Source: Bacteroidota bacterium (GTDB lineage: Bacteria > Bacteroidota > Bacteroidia > Cytophagales > Cyclobacteriaceae). From it: DNA of 13,902 bases. Within the stretch, counting starts at the first letter, position 1. Each line of letters opens with the position of its first letter. Shown one piece after another: positions 6,080 to 13,807 of the stretch. Below the pieces are notes generated by a model, which had not been told where the DNA came from, ran no database searches, and saw only the letters and a program-made list of their open reading frames with translations. The position numbers and the translations under genes were made by a program. Location of the stretch: assembly GCA_003242315.1 (NCBI GenBank), contig QGUY01000089.1, positions 1-13,902 on the forward strand, read 5' to 3'.

Positions 6080-7939
6080 ATGAGGAAATGGGGTGTATTT
6101 TTTATTTTTTTCGCGTTAGCGTGCGGGAAGGAAATGAATGATGAGAGTTCTATGATACCGGATCCCCATTCCTACGCCAACTCGGGACAATGCGTTGTTA
6201 CCCATCTCGATTGGCGTGCCACTGTTGATTTTACAACAAAACAAATTTCTGCTACTGCAACCTGGACAATCCATCGCAAAGAGGGTAATGAAGTCGTCCT
6301 GGATGCGAAATCCCTTAAAATAGACAGCATCTTTCTCGACAATGGCAAGCCCGCAGTGTTCTCCCTTGAGGGGGACGATCCGATTCTGGGCCAGGCACTG
6401 CGCATCCGACTTGAACCCGAAACGAAAACGATTTCGATCCGCTACCGTACTACACCCGGCGCCGAGGCGCTGCAATGGCTCATGCCCGAACAGACCGCCG
6501 GTCGACAGCATCCTTTCCTGTTCACTCAGTCCCAAGCCATCCTTGCCCGCACATGGATTCCTTGTCAGGACTCGCCGGGCGTCCGCTTCACGTACACTGC
6601 CGAGGTGACGGTCCCATCCAATCTTCTCGCGCTGATGAGTGCGTCTAATCCCATCGAGAAAAACGAATCGGGAATCTATACTTTCGAAATGAAGCAACCG
6701 GTACCATCGTATCTGCTGGCACTCACTGTAGGTGACATCGCATTTCGTCCTGTCAGCGATCGTAGCGGTGTGTATGCTGAACCTGTAACTCTTGAAGCGG
6801 CCGCGTGGGAGTTCGCTGATCTCGAGAAGATGATCGCTGCTGCCGAAGAACTTTACGGACCCTATTTGTGGGAACGGTATGACGTCATTGTCCTCCCTCC
6901 CAGCTTTCCTTTCGGCGGAATGGAAAACCCCCGGCTCACTTTCGTAACACCTACGCTTTTGGCAGGAGATCGTTCGTTGACGTCAGTAATTGCTCATGAA
7001 TTAGCACACAGTTGGTCCGGCAACCTCGTTACAAACAAAACGTGGAACGACTTCTGGCTCAACGAAGGCTTCACGGTATACTTCGAAACGCGCATCATGG
7101 AAAAACTGTACGGACGTGAACATTCTGAAATGCTCGCCGTACTTAACCTCCATGATCTCGAAACGGACATGCGGGAAATTTCTTCGGGTCCTCATCCTGA
7201 TGATACGAAGCTAAAACTCGACCTGCAAGGTCGAAACCCTGACGACGCTGCGACAGATGTTGCCTATAACAAAGGTTACTTCCTTCTTCGAACTCTGGAA
7301 GAAAAATACGGACGTGAAAAGTTCGATGCATTCCTGAGGGATTACTTTTCAACGTACGCTTTCTCCGTCATGGACACGGAGACGTTCATTGACGTGTTCA
7401 AAACTTACTATCGCGAACACTTCAATATCAACGTCGAAGATGCCTTGTTTACGTCCTGGATTTATTCACGTGGACTTCCCGCGGATTTTACGCCGCCGTC
7501 ATCAGACAGATTTGCGAAGGTCGAAGACGCTGCTCGAAACGCGCTTGAGGGTCAGGACATCACGGCAGCAACGAAAGGTTGGACAACGCAGGAGTGGCTG
7601 CATTTTCTCAACATGCTCCCGGACACGCTCACCCAGGCACAACTTCAAACTCTGGATCGCCTCGGTCGTTTTACCGAATCAGGCAATGCCGAAATCTTCA
7701 GTGCATGGAGCCTTATCGCCGTGCGTAATAACTATTCCCCTATTCGCGAACCCCTTCGACGTTTCCTCATCAACACAGGACGTCGCAAGTTCCTGACACC
7801 GATCTATACGGAGCTTGCAAAAACCCCCGAAGGCCGTGCATTTGCCGAGGAAGTGTATCGCGCCGCCCGCCCGAACTATCACTTTGTATCGACAAGCACG
7901 ATCGACAAGGTGTTATCTTTTGATCCCCCGGGGCTATAA
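6080..7939 (+). CDS. M1 family aminopeptidase, leukotriene-A4-hydrolase-like lipoprotein
   Basis: M1 enzymes are zinc aminopeptidases that remove N-terminal residues from peptides. The 619-residue product has a short signal ending in ALAC (C15, an acceptable if not classic lipobox), so it is probably anchored in the envelope. The N-terminal beta domain includes SQAILARTWIPCQD (151-164), very like human LTA4 hydrolase around its Gln136. The catalytic domain has GGMEN (279-283), HELAHSWSGNLVTNKTW with zinc ligands H306, H310 and E329 (NEG) and catalytic E307, plus transition-state Tyr396 (VAYNKG). The C-terminal helical domain keeps GRRKF (R568, K570), matching the carboxylate-binding R563 and K565 of LTA4 hydrolase. 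From my alignment the LTA4 epoxide-site Tyr378 is Ala391, so peptidase activity is the likely role. Length and domain set are complete. Its last six bases overlap the convergent M2 gene. Confidence 0.93.
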   Translation: MRKWGVFFIFFALACGKEMNDESSMIPDPHSYANSGQCVVTHLDWRATVDFTTKQISATATWTIHRKEGNEVVLDAKSLKIDSIFLDNGKPAVFSLEGDDPILGQALRIRLEPETKTISIRYRTTPGAEALQWLMPEQTAGRQHPFLFTQSQAILARTWIPCQDSPGVRFTYTAEVTVPSNLLALMSASNPIEKNESGIYTFEMKQPVPSYLLALTVGDIAFRPVSDRSGVYAEPVTLEAAAWEFADLEKMIAAAEELYGPYLWERYDVIVLPPSFPFGGMENPRLTFVTPTLLAGDRSLTSVIAHELAHSWSGNLVTNKTWNDFWLNEGFTVYFETRIMEKLYGREHSEMLAVLNLHDLETDMREISSGPHPDDTKLKLDLQGRNPDDAATDVAYNKGYFLLRTLEEKYGREKFDAFLRDYFSTYAFSVMDTETFIDVFKTYYREHFNINVEDALFTSWIYSRGLPADFTPPSSDRFAKVEDAARNALEGQDITAATKGWTTQEWLHFLNMLPDTLTQAQLQTLDRLGRFTESGNAEIFSAWSLIAVRNNYSPIREPLRRFLINTGRRKFLTPIYTELAKTPEGRAFAEEVYRAARPNYHFVSTSTIDKVLSFDPPGL

Positions 7940-9754
7940 AGTCTCCGGTAGGGTATGGGCACGACCCTGATTCTGTTCTTTGAGCCAGTCCATCAACGGC
8001 GAGAAGTAATCCAGCAATGGTCGGGCGCTAACTTCAGTTCCAAGATTTTCCTGAAGGTGTTCACGCCAGTCGATCGTAGCGCCGGTTTCCATTAACCGTC
8101 GCAGGAAGTCTCCGGCTTCCCTGCTTCCCCAGTAGTTGGTTTCATGTACATCCTGTTTGAGGATGTTGCGTGCGATATGATCGTGAAACTGGAACAACAA
8201 GATCGCCGCTATCGCATAGTCGTAGTACTGCGCAGGGTCGTCGATGATGTGTGTCTTGGTACAGGCGTCACAATATTCTTCGCCACGATTGCCGGGCGAC
8301 ACAATGCCTTGATATTGTTTGGCCAATGCCCACCATGTTTCGTTGAATTTATCAGCCGGCAGATTCTCTGCGTACAACTTGTGTTCAAAGCGCGTCATCA
8401 CACCTGCTGCCCATGGGATCAGCACGACGTGGTTCAACGCATCAGCCAGCAACTTCATCGTATCATCGGTAGTTGCATCAGCTGGTATAAGACCCTGCGA
8501 TTGAAGCAAGGGCTTTTGCAACGAGGCCAGTCCAATCTGGCTGCCTATGGCCTCATGAAAAGCACGATTGGCACCTTCGCGAAGGACGTACGGTACTTCG
8601 GGACGCGTATAAGAAATGAAGTAATAAATGTGCCCCAGCTCATGCAGCGTTGTCTCCCACCACTCGGCGTTCGGTTCCACGCTCATTAGTGATCGGACAT
8701 CGTCTTTGAGATCCATGTGCCATGCGGAAGCATGGTTATTCTTCTTGTAATCCGCGTCGGGCGGAAGCGGATACAAGCTTGACTTTTCGTAGAACGACTG
8801 AGGGAGCGCCGGGAAACCCAGGGACTTATAAAATTCCTCACCTGTACGGACGATCCATTCCGCCGACTTTGTTTGCAGGGCGGCATCGATGTTAAGTCCT
8901 TCCACCCTAACCATCGCAGCCCAGTCCTGACCCCACTGGTTAGGCAGCCAATCCGCGGGCAGATAATCAGGCACGGGTTGTTTGTATCGTTTTGCCAATT
9001 CGTAGCGTGCCCAGGTATGGAGTTCGCGGTAGAGTGGCCATACGTCGCGGATGAATCCTTCTGTCATTTCGAGCATTTCTTCGCTCGTCATTCCATATTC
9101 GGAAACCTGGTACGTGAAAAAGTCGGAAAAGCCAAGACCACGTACAGACTCATTGCGAAGGTCGCGCAGTTTCACGAGTCCTGGCTTAAGTTCCCTGCCT
9201 ACCTCCTTGCTGGCTACCCAGGCCTTCGTTTTCCTGGCAAGGGATGCATCGGATGCCAGTATGTTGTTGATATCGTTCTTGGTGACGGACTTATTATCGA
9301 TACGAAAGTCGAATCCATACAGGATTTTGGTTTGGTCGGCTTGCACGGTAATGAGTTCCCTCACCGCTTCGGCTGCCGTTGCAGGATTGGCTCCTGCAGC
9401 AAAAAGAATTGCATCAAATTGCTTTGCCTGAAGTGGCGTGAGCTGATCACGCATACCCAGGTATTTTCGGGCTGAATCGATGTTGGCCTGGCTGCCGCGG
9501 AAATCCGTGTACGCCTTGCGCGTGCGTTCATAAGCGCGTTGTGTCGCCGTGTCACCATCGACGATCCGGGTGTTGAGCACCCATTCCGCCTCAGCGGCAG
9601 CGGTATACAGTCTCTGATACTCGTCGTTGTACGCCGTAAGGTAAGCGTCGGCAGCGGCCTGAAGGGCAGCCCTGCGCTCCTCAGCAGAGGGCTTACATGC
9701 CGCCAGCGCGATAATTGCCAGCAAAAGGAGATTTTGAAAGGAGTTGGATCGCAT
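7934..9754 (-). CDS. M2 family peptidase, angiotensin-converting-enzyme-like lipoprotein
   Basis: M2 enzymes are zinc dipeptidyl carboxypeptidases that cut dipeptides from peptide C-termini. The 606-residue product has a signal and lipobox LAAC (C20), so it is a predicted envelope lipoprotein. Zinc-site residues are HELGH (H371, E372, H375) and E401 in ANRAFHEAIG. Substrate-site counterparts of testis ACE are HASAW (H341, for H353), K500 and H502 (for K511, H513), and Y510 and Y513 (for Y520, Y523). The C-terminus, PLLDYFSPLMDWLKEQN, closely matches ACE. The residue matching the chloride-binding Arg522 of ACE is Asp512, in an ungapped alignment running into FQFH. A single catalytic domain of this size is normal for bacterial members. 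The start at 9752-9754 gives a proper signal peptide. It diverges from the acyl-CoA dehydrogenase gene with 68 bases between them. Confidence 0.93.
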   Translation of the reverse strand: MRSNSFQNLLLLAIIALAACKPSAEERRAALQAAADAYLTAYNDEYQRLYTAAAEAEWVLNTRIVDGDTATQRAYERTRKAYTDFRGSQANIDSARKYLGMRDQLTPLQAKQFDAILFAAGANPATAAEAVRELITVQADQTKILYGFDFRIDNKSVTKNDINNILASDASLARKTKAWVASKEVGRELKPGLVKLRDLRNESVRGLGFSDFFTYQVSEYGMTSEEMLEMTEGFIRDVWPLYRELHTWARYELAKRYKQPVPDYLPADWLPNQWGQDWAAMVRVEGLNIDAALQTKSAEWIVRTGEEFYKSLGFPALPQSFYEKSSLYPLPPDADYKKNNHASAWHMDLKDDVRSLMSVEPNAEWWETTLHELGHIYYFISYTRPEVPYVLREGANRAFHEAIGSQIGLASLQKPLLQSQGLIPADATTDDTMKLLADALNHVVLIPWAAGVMTRFEHKLYAENLPADKFNETWWALAKQYQGIVSPGNRGEEYCDACTKTHIIDDPAQYYDYAIAAILLFQFHDHIARNILKQDVHETNYWGSREAGDFLRRLMETGATIDWREHLQENLGTEVSARPLLDYFSPLMDWLKEQNQGRAHTLPETL

Positions 9755-9822
9755 AGGTTATAATGTTTAAGGCACGCGTAAATTAGTGAATCTGAAATAT
9801 TTAATAACCAACACCCCCCATC

Positions 9823-11178
9823 ATGTCTTTTTTCAAGAAACTCAAGTCCACTGCAACACTACTTAAAGAACTGGATCTGGATGCTATTGCCCGTCTGTCG
9901 CAAAAGGTCGATCTCAAGAAGATGGTCGGGCTCGTAAGCCAGATGAAGGAAGAAGATCTTCAAAAGCTGATGAAAGTGATGTCGGGCGGAACCCGTGAAC
10001 ACAAGGTTCCGGACATTGACGGAGATTTTTACGACCTGAGTCATTTGCTCTCCCCGGAAGAACGCGAGGTGCAACTTCGCGTCCGTGAGTTCATGAACAC
10101 TACCATCCGGCCCATTGTAAACGAATACTGGTTAAGAGATGAATTTCCCCATCAGATTGTTCCTGAGATGGCGAAACTGAATGTGTGCGGTCTCACCTAC
10201 CATGGATACGGCTGTCCGGGGAAGTCCGCCTTACTGGAGGGGTTTCTCGCTATGGAGATGGCGAGGGTGGATGCGTCCATCTCAACCTTCTTCGGTGTAC
10301 AGAGCGGGCTCGCTATGGGCTCCATATATTATTGCGGATCAGAAGAACAAAAGCTCCAATGGCTTCCGCCGATGCAGAAACTCGAGGTTATTGGAGCCTT
10401 TGGATTAACCGAACCAGAGGTTGGTTCAGCGGTGGCTGGCGGTCTAACCACAACCTGCAAGCGCCAGGGCGACAAGTGGATACTGAATGGCCAGAAGAAG
10501 TGGATCGGCAACGCAACGTTTTCCGACCTCACGATCATCTGGGCGCGTGACGTCGACGATGGAAATGTGAAAGGGTTCATCGTGGAGAAACATTTCCCCG
10601 GCTTTCGTGCGGAAAAGATCAGAGGGAAGATGGCGCTGCGCATCGTACAAAACGCGCTCATCACGCTGACAGATTGCGAAGTGCCGGAAAGCCACCGGTT
10701 ACAAAATGCCAATGGATTCAGGGATACCGCAAAGGTGTTGCGCATGACCCGCGCTGGGGTTGCCTGGCAGGCTGTGGGCTGCGCTCGCGGAGCCTACGAA
10801 AGTGCACTCAAGTATACTCATGAACGCCATCAGTTCGGACGTCCGATCGGCGGTTTCCAGATGGTGCAAGACCTTTTGGTCGAGATGCTTAGCAATCTTA
10901 CTGCCATGCAGACCATGGTGTTCCGGCTGTCACAATTGCAGGATGAGGGCAAACTCACGGACGAGCACGCATCTCTGGCCAAGGTATTTTGCACGCTACG
11001 TACGCGCGATATCGTGAGCCATGCCCGAGAACTATTCGGGGGGAACGGCATACTGATAGAACACGACATCGCGCGATTCGTAGCCGACGCGGAAGCAATC
11101 TATTCTTATGAAGGCACTAAGGAAATCAACACGCTCATCGTGGGACGCGCCATTACGGGTCAGAGTGCATTCGTTTGA
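9823..11178 (+). CDS. Acyl-CoA dehydrogenase, glutaryl-CoA-dehydrogenase-like, with N-terminal extension
   Basis: This FAD enzyme family oxidises acyl-CoA thioesters at the alpha-beta bond and passes electrons to ETF. The 451 residues include an N-terminal alpha-helical, charged extension of about 65 residues (two LxxLxQK-like stretches, 15-53) not found in standard members. After that come HGYGCPG (127-133), FGLTEPEVGSAVAGG (193-207), LNGQKKWIGN (221-230), RHQFGRPIGGFQ (335-346), ELFGGNGI (403-410) and YEGTKEINTLIVGRAITG (429-446), whose E430 matches the catalytic Glu370 of human glutaryl-CoA dehydrogenase. The residue aligned with that enzyme's Arg94, which binds the glutaryl carboxylate, is Ser154, so glutaryl-CoA is doubtful as substrate. 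The usual Asp of the GSD motif is Ala203. The gene appears monocistronic, or followed only by a tiny ORF. Substrate unknown. Confidence 0.93.
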   Translation: MSFFKKLKSTATLLKELDLDAIARLSQKVDLKKMVGLVSQMKEEDLQKLMKVMSGGTREHKVPDIDGDFYDLSHLLSPEEREVQLRVREFMNTTIRPIVNEYWLRDEFPHQIVPEMAKLNVCGLTYHGYGCPGKSALLEGFLAMEMARVDASISTFFGVQSGLAMGSIYYCGSEEQKLQWLPPMQKLEVIGAFGLTEPEVGSAVAGGLTTTCKRQGDKWILNGQKKWIGNATFSDLTIIWARDVDDGNVKGFIVEKHFPGFRAEKIRGKMALRIVQNALITLTDCEVPESHRLQNANGFRDTAKVLRMTRAGVAWQAVGCARGAYESALKYTHERHQFGRPIGGFQMVQDLLVEMLSNLTAMQTMVFRLSQLQDEGKLTDEHASLAKVFCTLRTRDIVSHARELFGGNGILIEHDIARFVADAEAIYSYEGTKEINTLIVGRAITGQSAFV

Positions 11179-11292
11179 ATTGTAAATGCCATCGAAAAAT
11201 GTACCCCAGTTAAGCAAAGAGAATAGCAGAATCCAAAATTTTTGGGCGATGGAACAACCTCACCACGCCTGTGCGTGTCTATTAAGGCGGAT

Positions 11293-11394
11293 ATGGCATC
11301 ACTCACGATACGCAGAATTCTTTTACTGATCCTCGGCATTGCCGTTGCGATTGCCACCGGTTTGTTTACCGGTGTGCTCGGCATGGTGATGTAG
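11293..11394 (+). CDS. Possible 33-residue single-pass membrane peptide
   Basis: An ATG-to-TAG frame encodes MASLTIRRILLLILGIAVA followed by IATGLFTGVLGMVM. R7 and R8 precede one unbroken hydrophobic helix (about 9-31) with a GxxxG pattern (G23, G27). The same frame is open upstream to 11227, with possible GTG (11275) or TTG (11242) starts that would add a short polar N-terminus. It sits 114 bases after the acyl-CoA dehydrogenase and ends 12 bases before the convergent LEA gene. No promoter or ribosome site is evident, and I recognise no homologue. A chance ORF is quite possible, but the clean transmembrane pattern is noteworthy. Confidence 0.4.
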   Translation: MASLTIRRILLLILGIAVAIATGLFTGVLGMVM

Positions 11395-11406
11395 CACCCG
11401 TATTGC

Positions 11407-11895
11407 TTAAAACCTTATCCTAACCTCGTCTTTGTAGTCCACTGGTACCCGAATGGGCATCCCCCTGTAGTTGAGTTTCAGGGCCCCTTTATAATGAACT
11501 TCCATTTTTCGGCCGCCGAGCATGCCCAGCACAGTATCAAGGAAGCTCAAATCCTCCGCCGCCAGTGTCACCTCCAGCGGAACGGTGAATTCGGAACGTG
11601 CCGGAATTTCTGTTCTGAGGTCCTGGTCGATCTGTGCTGCCTTCTTACCATCTACGAAAATGTCGACAGCCAAACCACGAAGCTTCATCCGAATAGAATT
11701 AGGGTTGTAGAAGACTGCATTCGCTTTCAACATAGGCTTGCCACTTCCGTCGACCACCACATCGCGTATGTGTTTGAACTCGATGTCTTCTTTCGGAGCA
11801 CAGGATATTGCGCAAAGACAAACGCCGATGATAAAATTTGTCAGCACAATCCCTGAAAACAGGGAGCTCCCCTTATGTGAGACGTGATTGTTCAT
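11407..11895 (-). CDS. LEA type 2 (WHy domain) family lipoprotein
   Basis: The product is 162 residues with a hydrophobic signal ending AISC (C32), followed by APKED, so a predicted lipoprotein. The mature part fits the LEA type 2 / WHy beta-sandwich fold: a strand KPMLKANAVFYNPN with the hallmark NPN motif, then MKLRGLAVDIFVDGK, then an IPARSEFTVPLEVTLA strand typical of the domain. Bacterial members are usually envelope proteins of unknown role, sometimes linked to desiccation or stress tolerance. The frame extends upstream to 12036, but that part overlaps the end of the amidase gene and resembles no signal peptide, so I chose the ATG at 11893-11895. It lies 79 bases downstream of the amidase on the same strand with no clear terminator between, so the two may share a transcript. 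Confidence 0.82.
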   Translation of the reverse strand: MNNHVSHKGSSLFSGIVLTNFIIGVCLCAISCAPKEDIEFKHIRDVVVDGSGKPMLKANAVFYNPNSIRMKLRGLAVDIFVDGKKAAQIDQDLRTEIPARSEFTVPLEVTLAAEDLSFLDTVLGMLGGRKMEVHYKGALKLNYRGMPIRVPVDYKDEVRIRF

Positions 11896-11974
11896 AGATG
11901 TAGATTTACCTATCGAGCAAGCCCCGACAATCCTGAGTTTGTTACAATTACCAAGCCAGCAAGTTAGCGGGAAA

Positions 11975-13612
11975 TTACCGGAATAACGGCGGATGTTGAT
12001 CTTCCCAGGGTGTTGCTTCCTGGATTGCGCGGCCAAGGGCGATGAGCGCGGCCTCTCCCTGCAGCTTACCGAGCAGGCTGATGCTTACCGGACTGCCCTT
12101 CGCATCAAAGCCATGGGGAAGGACGAGGCAGGGGTGACCCGTAAGATTGGTCATGAGCAATTGGTCGCCTCCAAAGGATGGTGTAAGGATCACATCAAAT
12201 TCCTTTGTTGATTCATGGTATTCACGAATGAGTAGTTCCCGAATGCGCAAGGCATTGACATACTCGACGGCTGGAATGAACCGTGCCGACCTGAAATAGT
12301 TGGGCCACGAGTTCTTGTCCTGGCGAACTAATAACGTATCCCGATTCGAACGCGTGAGGTCATCGAATGCGGCTGCGGCCTCGGCTGTGAGTATGAGTGT
12401 TAACGCATTTACAGGAATGTTGTCCGGTAGCTTGACTTCGACAGGTTCAATCCCGAGTTTCCGGATCACCTCCAGAATCGCCTCATTCTTTTCGCGGTTA
12501 ATGGTATCCGCATCGAAGTAGCTCTTTACATACCCGACCTTAAGATTCTTCACAGACTGCCGTGCGTTGTAGTTGAAGGGCGCAGATACCACTGTTTTGT
12601 CCTTTCCATCCGGGCCGCGGATCGCATCGAACACAAGCGCGCAATCCAGGGCTGAGCGGCATATAGGTCCGAGCTTATCCATACTCCAGCTCAGCGCCAT
12701 CGCGCCATGACGGCTGACGAGGCCATACGTGGGTCGTAGCCCCGTCGTGCCGCACCGCGTAGACGGAGAGACGATCGACCCCCATGTCTCACTACCGATC
12801 GCAAAGGCTACAAGTCCGGCGGCAGTAGCCGCCGCAGAACCTGCCGACGACCCGCTTGATCCCTGCTCCAGATTCCACGGATTACGAGTCTTGCCACCAA
12901 ACCACACATCGCCCATGGCAAGCGAACCCATCGACAGCTTCGCAACGAGTACGGCTCCCGCCTCCTCAAGTTTCTCCACGACCGTTGCCGTCTCGTCGAT
13001 ATACTGCTGCAGATAGGGCATGGCGCCCCATGTCGTCCTCGTCCCCTTTACCGCCAACAAGTCCTTCACGCCGTATGGAATCCCATGCAACGGTCCTCGA
13101 TACTTCCCTGCAGCGATCTCCGCGTCAACTTGCCGCGCGCGTTCCAGGGCCTGTGGGCGCAGCACGGTAACAATACATTTTAATGTATCGCCATACTTCT
13201 CCAGCCTGTCGAGATAGAGTTCTGTCAACTCAGTTGACGTGATCTTTCGTGTGCGTATGAGTTCGGCAAGTTGATATACGGGCATAAAGGGTAAGGCGCT
13301 GCGGTCTTTAGGGAGCGACACATTGGTTGGTAAACCCCAAACAATCGGTTCCTGAGCACTTTCCCCAACGAACCCGGGCGGGTAGGGATCAAATTTCAGC
13401 GAGGGACTTACGCTATTATCCAGGCCGAAACTGTGAATGGCTCTGATTTCTCCTAGCATCTCCTCCAGTTGGGACTGCATCGAATCGCGTTCAGCTTCCG
13501 TGAAGCTGAGATCGTAGTAGGGCTCTATGGTTAGTGTGGGAAAGGGATCCTGAGCGGCGACATGAATCGTCAACAACAAAACCAGGCACGCCGCAAAGAT
13601 GAATGACTTCAT
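11975..13612 (-). CDS. Secreted amidase-signature family amidohydrolase
   Basis: Amidase-signature enzymes hydrolyse amides with a Ser-cisSer-Lys triad. The 545-residue product begins with an SPase I type signal peptide (MKSF, hydrophobic core, HVAA before QDP), so it is periplasmic or secreted, unlike cytoplasmic GatA. About 85 residues then precede the enzyme domain, which starts near PVYQLAELIRTRKITS (111-126). The triad is visible as K183 (GVKDLL), S255 (GSSAGSAAATAAG) and nucleophile S279 (GSETWGSIVSPST). The 24-residue gap between the two serines equals that of FAAH (S217, S241). SRHGAMALSWSMDKLGPI (300-317) follows, a segment typical of this amidase group. Substrate is unknown; the signal peptide suggests it acts on extracellular or envelope amides. 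A good -7 element lies 19 bases upstream. LEA gene downstream, possibly co-transcribed. Confidence 0.92.
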   Translation of the reverse strand: MKSFIFAACLVLLLTIHVAAQDPFPTLTIEPYYDLSFTEAERDSMQSQLEEMLGEIRAIHSFGLDNSVSPSLKFDPYPPGFVGESAQEPIVWGLPTNVSLPKDRSALPFMPVYQLAELIRTRKITSTELTELYLDRLEKYGDTLKCIVTVLRPQALERARQVDAEIAAGKYRGPLHGIPYGVKDLLAVKGTRTTWGAMPYLQQYIDETATVVEKLEEAGAVLVAKLSMGSLAMGDVWFGGKTRNPWNLEQGSSGSSAGSAAATAAGLVAFAIGSETWGSIVSPSTRCGTTGLRPTYGLVSRHGAMALSWSMDKLGPICRSALDCALVFDAIRGPDGKDKTVVSAPFNYNARQSVKNLKVGYVKSYFDADTINREKNEAILEVIRKLGIEPVEVKLPDNIPVNALTLILTAEAAAAFDDLTRSNRDTLLVRQDKNSWPNYFRSARFIPAVEYVNALRIRELLIREYHESTKEFDVILTPSFGGDQLLMTNLTGHPCLVLPHGFDAKGSPVSISLLGKLQGEAALIALGRAIQEATPWEDQHPPLFR

Positions 13613-13631
13613 GAGTTTAGGAAACCGGGAG

Positions 13632-13639
13632 CAAAGTTA
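13632..13639 (-). promoter_or_regulatory. Predicted -7 promoter element of the amidase gene
   Basis: The minus strand reads TAACTTTG followed by C, an exact match to the Bacteroidota consensus TAnnTTTG. It lies 19 bases upstream of the amidase ATG, predicting a leader of about a dozen bases. No -33 TTG is present at the expected spacing, which lowers confidence. Confidence 0.5.
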
Positions 13640-13772
13640 GACAAATAACAATTTGGTAATCGTGTAACAATGATTTGCACACCTGTAACGCAAACCCTCA
13701 AAACCGCGAATTTTTGACGCTGCCCGCAATTTTGCAAAAAACCTGCGCCGCGGCACCGCCGTAACAATGCAC

Positions 13773-13807
13773 CGTGTTCGACACCACCCCGTGTACCAGC
13801 GAACACG
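13773..13807. repeat. Strong inverted repeat with bulge in the right-end non-coding region
   Basis: CGTGTTCG (13773-13780) pairs perfectly with CGAACACG (13800-13807). Directly inside, ACAC (13781-13784) pairs with GTGT (13791-13794) around the loop CACCCC. The result is a 12-bp stem with a five-base bulge (ACCAG, 13795-13799). No T run follows on either strand, so it is probably not an intrinsic terminator. A structured leader or operator is possible. Confidence 0.5.

Noticed and set aside
8144..9475. Two plus-strand frames of 181 and 200 residues inside the M2 gene
   Set aside because: They are reverse-strand shadows of a well-supported peptidase, with no recognisable domains or signals.
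9756..9809. GGTTAT/ATAACC inverted repeat flanking the M2/acyl-CoA dehydrogenase spacer
   Set aside because: Six A/T-rich bases 42 bases apart are expected by chance, and no extension of the match exists.
11233..11245. CCAAAATTTTTGG palindrome after the acyl-CoA dehydrogenase as a terminator
   Set aside because: The arms leave only one base for a loop, and no T run follows, so it cannot form a normal terminator hairpin.
11896..12036. N-terminal extension of the LEA protein
   Set aside because: It overlaps the amidase end and lacks a signal peptide at its start. The internal ATG at 11895 gives a proper lipoprotein signal.
12774..12797. Trp in the amidase GSETWGS nucleophile motif as an active-site defect
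   Set aside because: All three triad residues and the 24-residue Ser-Ser spacing are intact, and this position varies in related bacterial amidases.
13609..13806. 65-residue minus-strand frame upstream of the amidase
   Set aside because: It covers the amidase promoter, overlaps the amidase start and resembles no protein I know.
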